From positions 1,361,514 through 1,425,513 of the forward strand of contig NZ_JALGRK010000001.1 in NCBI RefSeq assembly GCF_023276655.1: 64,000 nt of DNA. Reading direction: 5' to 3'. This document shows, in pieces, positions 59,805 to 64,000 of the stretch; positions within the stretch are counted from its first letter, which is position 1, and the number at the start of each line of letters is the position of its first letter. The notes below the pieces were generated by a model. It was given only the letters and a program-made list of their open reading frames with translations. It did no database searches and was not told the origin of the DNA. Source of the stretch: Olsenella intestinalis. Lineage in GTDB: Bacteria > Actinomycetota > Coriobacteriia > Coriobacteriales > Atopobiaceae. The translations under genes were made by a program, and so were the position numbers.

Positions 59805-62800
59805 GTGTTGACGAAGAATCGAAGCGAAGAGACAGCGGCCGAGCTCGACCTCGGCCAGCGCGTCGCATCCGGCAGGAGGCGCGCACGCGTCTGGGCCAAC
59901 AAGGCCGTCTCTGTCATGTGCGCCGTCACGCTCGTGTGCGGGCTCGTCCCCAACGTGGCGCTCGGCAGCGACAGGGCAGCCGGGCAGGAGGCCCAGGCCG
60001 TGACCGCGACCGCGACCGCGACCGACGACGCCCAGGCGACCGTCACCCAGACGACCGCCGGCCAGGCAGGCGACTCCCAGGCCGCCCAGACCAAGGCGAC
60101 CGAGCCCGCAAAGTCGGACGCCCAGGCCACGGACGCCGCCAAGAAGGACGACGCCGAGAAGAGCGTGGCGTACCCCGCCGTCACCTTCCCGACGCAGCAC
60201 GCCAACGGCGTGGCCGTCGACGTCTCCGCCCCCGAGGGCGCCCTTCCCGAGGGCGCGACCCTCAAGGTGACGGGCGTCTCGTCCGAGGACGTGCGCGGCA
60301 CCGTCGCGGACGCCGTCTCCGAGGACGTCTCCGCCAGCGAGATCGCCGCGGTCGACATCTCCTTCACCTACACCGACCCCAAGACCGGCCAGGAGAGCGA
60401 GGTCGAGCCCAAGAGCGACATCTCCGTCAAGCTCGCCGCCGACTCCATCCGCGACGCGCGCTCCAACGCCGAGTCCAAGGTCGACGTCGTCCACATCGCC
60501 GACACCGGGTCCGCCGAGGTCGTCCCGTCTTCCTCCACCGCAGACGACCAGGTCCAGATCTCCTCCAAGGACTTCTCCGTCTACGCCATCGTCACCCAGG
60601 TCACCCCGCGCCTCACCGTCAGGTTCGAGAACGGCGCCGCCGAGGCGCCCTCGATGATCGTCAAGGCCGACGACACCGCCGACGAGGTCGCCCAGATCGT
60701 CCACGACCCCGGCGTCGAGGGCCTCGCCCCCAACGAGGTCTTCACGGGCTGGACGACCGATCCCAACTACACCGCCGACACGCAGCTGCTCACCATCGAG
60801 CAGGTCCGCGAGGCCGCCATGGCCAAGGCCGACCAGATCACCTCCGACGAGACGGTCACCTACTACAAGGCCACGGCCAAGCGCTACAAGGTCAACTACG
60901 TCGACGAGAAAGGCGTCTCCCAGGGCACCGAGACCGTCGAGGTCCCGGGCAACTCCGCCACCGGCGAGGGCACCTACACCGTCAACATGGGCTACACCCC
61001 CGACAGCTCCGAGCGCGCCTTCGAGGGCTGGCTCGTCGCCGAGGGCAAGTCCAACGTCGTCGGCTACGAGGAGGGTCACCTCTACAAGAACGGCGACTCC
61101 GTCACCATTAAGGGCGACGTCGAGTTCCGCGTCAGCGAGCCCTACGGCCGCTGGCTCGTCTTCGAGGAGAACGGCAAGGGCGCGACCTACAACGCCCCGC
61201 AGTTCGTCAAGTCCGGCGAGACGACCTCCAAGCCCTGTGACGACTCCGCGATGGTGCGCTACGGCTACACCTTCGGTGGCTGGTACTCCAACAAGGAGTG
61301 CACGGGTGCTCAGTTCGAGTTCGGAAAGCAGCTCAACGAGGCCAAGACCGTCTACGCCAAGTGGATTCCTAACACCAACGCCAACTACACCGTCATCATC
61401 TGGAAGCAGAACCTCGAGGGCGACGGCTACGACTTCGAGGAGGCCGTCAACCTCTCCGGCCGCGTCGGCACCACCGTCAACACGGTCTCGAAGCAGGGCG
61501 ACGGCGACAGCGCCTACGCCAGCGTCAACGGCACCAACAAGCAGTACACGGGCTTCCACCTCAAGGACTTCGACCAGAACGTGACGATCGCCACCGAGGG
61601 CAACTCGATCGTCAACGTCTACTACAACCGCAACGAGATCACCCTTAACTTCAACGTGTACGAGTACGCGTATGTACCCACGTCAAGCAATAGGGGTACG
61701 CAGTATGGCCTGGTAAATGGCGAGTATGTTGATCTTTATCGATCGGGCGGCACGTGGTATTACGGATACTGGGAGCGATACAGCGGCCAGCGCTATACAT
61801 ATGAATTGGGATGGCACGAGTACAAGACCATGAAGGGTCTCTACGGTCAGGGCCTTTCTGAAGAGGGGTTCGAGTGGCCCACTGAGTACAACTGGTATGA
61901 CGGCCACAACAATCAAGGTGAAGGCACCGGTACGCGCACGACCTTCCTGGACGCCTTTCTCCCCAGCGATGGCTCCTCTACGGTCGATTACTACGGCGAG
62001 GAACCGCCCTCGGATCAGAACAACACGATCAACTTCTTCAAGCAGAAGTCTGATGGTGACGGATACGAACTCGCAAATACGGTGACTACCACTGCGGGCA
62101 GTTTCTACATCTCCGACAAGTACAACGGCTTCACCGCTGACCACTATTCCGTTGACTTCGGCGCCGACGTGAACGTTGGTACGAAGGCCTCCAACGGTTA
62201 CTACAATGGCGGTAAGTCTGTCAGCTATAACGATAGGCTCGATGTCTACTTCGACCGCAGCTCCTACAAGCTGAACTACATGGACGGCCTCTGCGTCGAC
62301 GGCAACGGCAACACCCTCGACGAGACCAACCTCGGCCAGCTGAGGGACGCCGATACCTTCGCGTATGGCGCCGACGTCTCGTCTCACAACAAGGGCGCCG
62401 CCGACTACTTCCAGCCGACGCGCGAGGGCTTCGCGTTCGAGGGCTGGTACTCCGACCCCGAGTGCACGCACCCGTACACATTCACGACCATGCCCGACGG
62501 CGGCATCACGGTCTATGCCAAGTGGCGCCAGGTCCAGTATCGCGTCTTCCTGCACCCCAATGCCGGCACCCAGCAGAGCGATCCCAGCCTCGACTGGGGC
62601 TCCGCTAGCCAGGACATGAACTTCCGCGTCAGCCACGGCGGAACCATCTCGCTGCCCAACACGGCTCTGCGCGACGGCTACGACTTCGTCGGCTGGTACT
62701 CCGACGCGGCCTGCACCAAGGTCTTCAACTCCGACACCAGGCTGACCGACGCCATGGCGTCGCCCTACAACAAGGCGACCGACTACACCGACGTCATGGA

Positions 62801-64000
62801 CCAGTGGGGCAACATCTCCAGCGCCGAGACCGCCTCCAACAGCGACGCCACCGGCTTCAACGGCGGCGACCGCTTCTGGATCACCAAGCGCGTCGACGTC
62901 TACGCCAAGTGGCGCTCCGTCCTGATCGGCGCCGACGGCATCAACGTCCTCTACGACGAGAACGTCGCCGAGGGCGGCAAGGAGGGCAGCAAGCCCACCG
63001 ACACCTCCTTCTACGCCGACTCGGCCAACGTCACCGCCGGCGCCGCGGCCCAGCCCGCCGATTCCTCCAAGAAGTACTTCAAGCACTGGGTCGTCCAGCA
63101 CTGGAACAAGGACACACAGGCCTACGAGGACACGTCCACCACGGTCCAGCCCGGCGGCACCTTCGAGATCAGCCAGAGCGACGCCCGCGTGGTCGAGCGC
63201 GAGGGCAGCACGCCCGAGAACCCGCTCAACACCTACACCGTCCGCCTGAAGGCGGTCTGGGGCGACGTCGAGCAGAGGACCCCGACCCACATCGACTGGT
63301 ACGCCAACTACGGCACCGAGAACGACGGCAAGGGCCAGCTCTATCACTCCGACCAGGACGTCAAGATCAACGACGGCGTCGACATCGTCGCCGCCCCGAG
63401 CCGCGAGGGCTACACCTTCGTCGGCTGGACCAAGACCAAGGGCGGCACCAAGGCCGACTTCCTCTCCTGGGACGGCGAGAAGTACACCACCACCGTGGAC
63501 GGCGAGACCCACGTGGTCACGCAGGTCGCGGCCGACGAGAAGCAGCCCTACGACGACCTGTACGCCGTCTGGCGCGCCAACCTGACCGTCAGGATCGTGG
63601 GCAACACCAACACCGTCACCTACAACGCGCAGGAGCAGTCCGTCTCCGGCTACACCGTCACCTACAAGGTGGCTGACCAGGCCGAGACGAGCGTTGCCCC
63701 CTCTGGCGTCAGCGTCACCCTCAAGCAGGGCAAGGAGGCCATCGCCAAGGGCACCAACGCCTCCGACGAGAAGTACATGATGGGGCTCACCCTTGCTGAC
63801 TTCGAGGTTTCCGCAGCCGACTACAACTACGACGCCTCCGACGCGGCCAACTCCTACACGGACGGATGGCTCAAGATCACCAAGAAGGCCGTCACCGTCA
63901 AGGCCGACGACAAGACCAAGACCTTCGGCGACGCCGACCCCGAGCTCACCGCGAAGGTCGAGGGCGCCGACGCGGGCCAGATCAACTTCACGCTCGGCCG
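59805..64000 (+). CDS. Giant secreted InlB/Flg_new-repeat and MBG-domain protein (truncated by window end), GTG start
   Basis: Signal-like VMCAVTLVCGLVPNVALGSD; repeats GYTFGGWYSNKECTGAQF...VYAKW, GFAFEGWYSDPEC...VYAKW, GYTFVGWTKTKGG; VTVKADDKTKTFGDADPELTAKV (MBG); no stop before 64000 in this frame. Confidence 0.88.
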   Translation, partial: MLTKNRSEETAAELDLGQRVASGRRRARVWANKAVSVMCAVTLVCGLVPNVALGSDRAAGQEAQAVTATATATDDAQATVTQTTAGQAGDSQAAQTKATEPAKSDAQATDAAKKDDAEKSVAYPAVTFPTQHANGVAVDVSAPEGALPEGATLKVTGVSSEDVRGTVADAVSEDVSASEIAAVDISFTYTDPKTGQESEVEPKSDISVKLAADSIRDARSNAESKVDVVHIADTGSAEVVPSSSTADDQVQISSKDFSVYAIVTQVTPRLTVRFENGAAEAPSMIVKADDTADEVAQIVHDPGVEGLAPNEVFTGWTTDPNYTADTQLLTIEQVREAAMAKADQITSDETVTYYKATAKRYKVNYVDEKGVSQGTETVEVPGNSATGEGTYTVNMGYTPDSSERAFEGWLVAEGKSNVVGYEEGHLYKNGDSVTIKGDVEFRVSEPYGRWLVFEENGKGATYNAPQFVKSGETTSKPCDDSAMVRYGYTFGGWYSNKECTGAQFEFGKQLNEAKTVYAKWIPNTNANYTVIIWKQNLEGDGYDFEEAVNLSGRVGTTVNTVSKQGDGDSAYASVNGTNKQYTGFHLKDFDQNVTIATEGNSIVNVYYNRNEITLNFNVYEYAYVPTSSNRGTQYGLVNGEYVDLYRSGGTWYYGYWERYSGQRYTYELGWHEYKTMKGLYGQGLSEEGFEWPTEYNWYDGHNNQGEGTGTRTTFLDAFLPSDGSSTVDYYGEEPPSDQNNTINFFKQKSDGDGYELANTVTTTAGSFYISDKYNGFTADHYSVDFGADVNVGTKASNGYYNGGKSVSYNDRLDVYFDRSSYKLNYMDGLCVDGNGNTLDETNLGQLRDADTFAYGADVSSHNKGAADYFQPTREGFAFEGWYSDPECTHPYTFTTMPDGGITVYAKWRQVQYRVFLHPNAGTQQSDPSLDWGSASQDMNFRVSHGGTISLPNTALRDGYDFVGWYSDAACTKVFNSDTRLTDAMASPYNKATDYTDVMDQWGNISSAETASNSDATGFNGGDRFWITKRVDVYAKWRSVLIGADGINVLYDENVAEGGKEGSKPTDTSFYADSANVTAGAAAQPADSSKKYFKHWVVQHWNKDTQAYEDTSTTVQPGGTFEISQSDARVVEREGSTPENPLNTYTVRLKAVWGDVEQRTPTHIDWYANYGTENDGKGQLYHSDQDVKINDGVDIVAAPSREGYTFVGWTKTKGGTKADFLSWDGEKYTTTVDGETHVVTQVAADEKQPYDDLYAVWRANLTVRIVGNTNTVTYNAQEQSVSGYTVTYKVADQAETSVAPSGVSVTLKQGKEAIAKGTNASDEKYMMGLTLADFEVSAADYNYDASDAANSYTDGWLKITKKAVTVKADDKTKTFGDADPELTAKVEGADAGQINFTLG

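Noticed and set aside
60002-60026. (gaccgc)n hexanucleotide tract near the start of the third giant gene as a phase-variation switch
   Set aside because: Unit length is a multiple of three and only about 3-4 copies, so it cannot shift frame; at most minor length variation.
40421-64000. Regularly recurring DNA in the giant genes as CRISPR or satellite arrays
   Set aside because: Repeats are at the protein level (InlB/Flg_new units, diverged DNA, in frame) with no constant direct repeat plus unique spacer pattern.

Overview
High-GC actinobacterial chromosome window; gene content suggests Coriobacteriia (Olsenella/Atopobium/Collinsella-like), which is inference. From left to right it holds: an XRE-HTH/Fic pair; a decayed locus with an orphan degenerate TPP riboswitch and fragments of an acetyltransferase and a GH1 glycosidase; a beta-glucoside PTS/6-phospho-beta-glucosidase locus; a TPP-riboswitch-controlled thiamine/HMP-type ABC transporter; a lysine/DAP acetylase-pathway cluster (aminotransferase, M20 deacetylase, lysA, dapA, dapB, dapH); an LTA-synthase-like sulfatase; an M18 aminopeptidase; two secreted enzymes (C69 peptidase, CHAP) sharing a C-terminal repeat module; fba; a stretch of housekeeping and repair genes (HAD, MFS, PLC-like, vsr, phosphatase, deoxyinosine glycosylase-like, YdcF-like, SPFH, PEBP, queH, queA); and a ~24 kb surface-protein region with three giant InlB/Flg_new-repeat proteins (one carrying a subtilase domain), a LytTR/GHKL two-component system and a degenerate-GGDEF membrane protein. 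The strongest unexplained signal is a short non-palindromic DNA word, (C)GAGAAGAGC. I count 26 copies of the 9-mer, in both orientations, in several reading frames and in intergenic DNA, about one per 2.5 kb, but it is scarce in the giant surface genes. It resembles a DNA-uptake or Chi-type chromosomal motif. All counts were made by eye and need computational confirmation.
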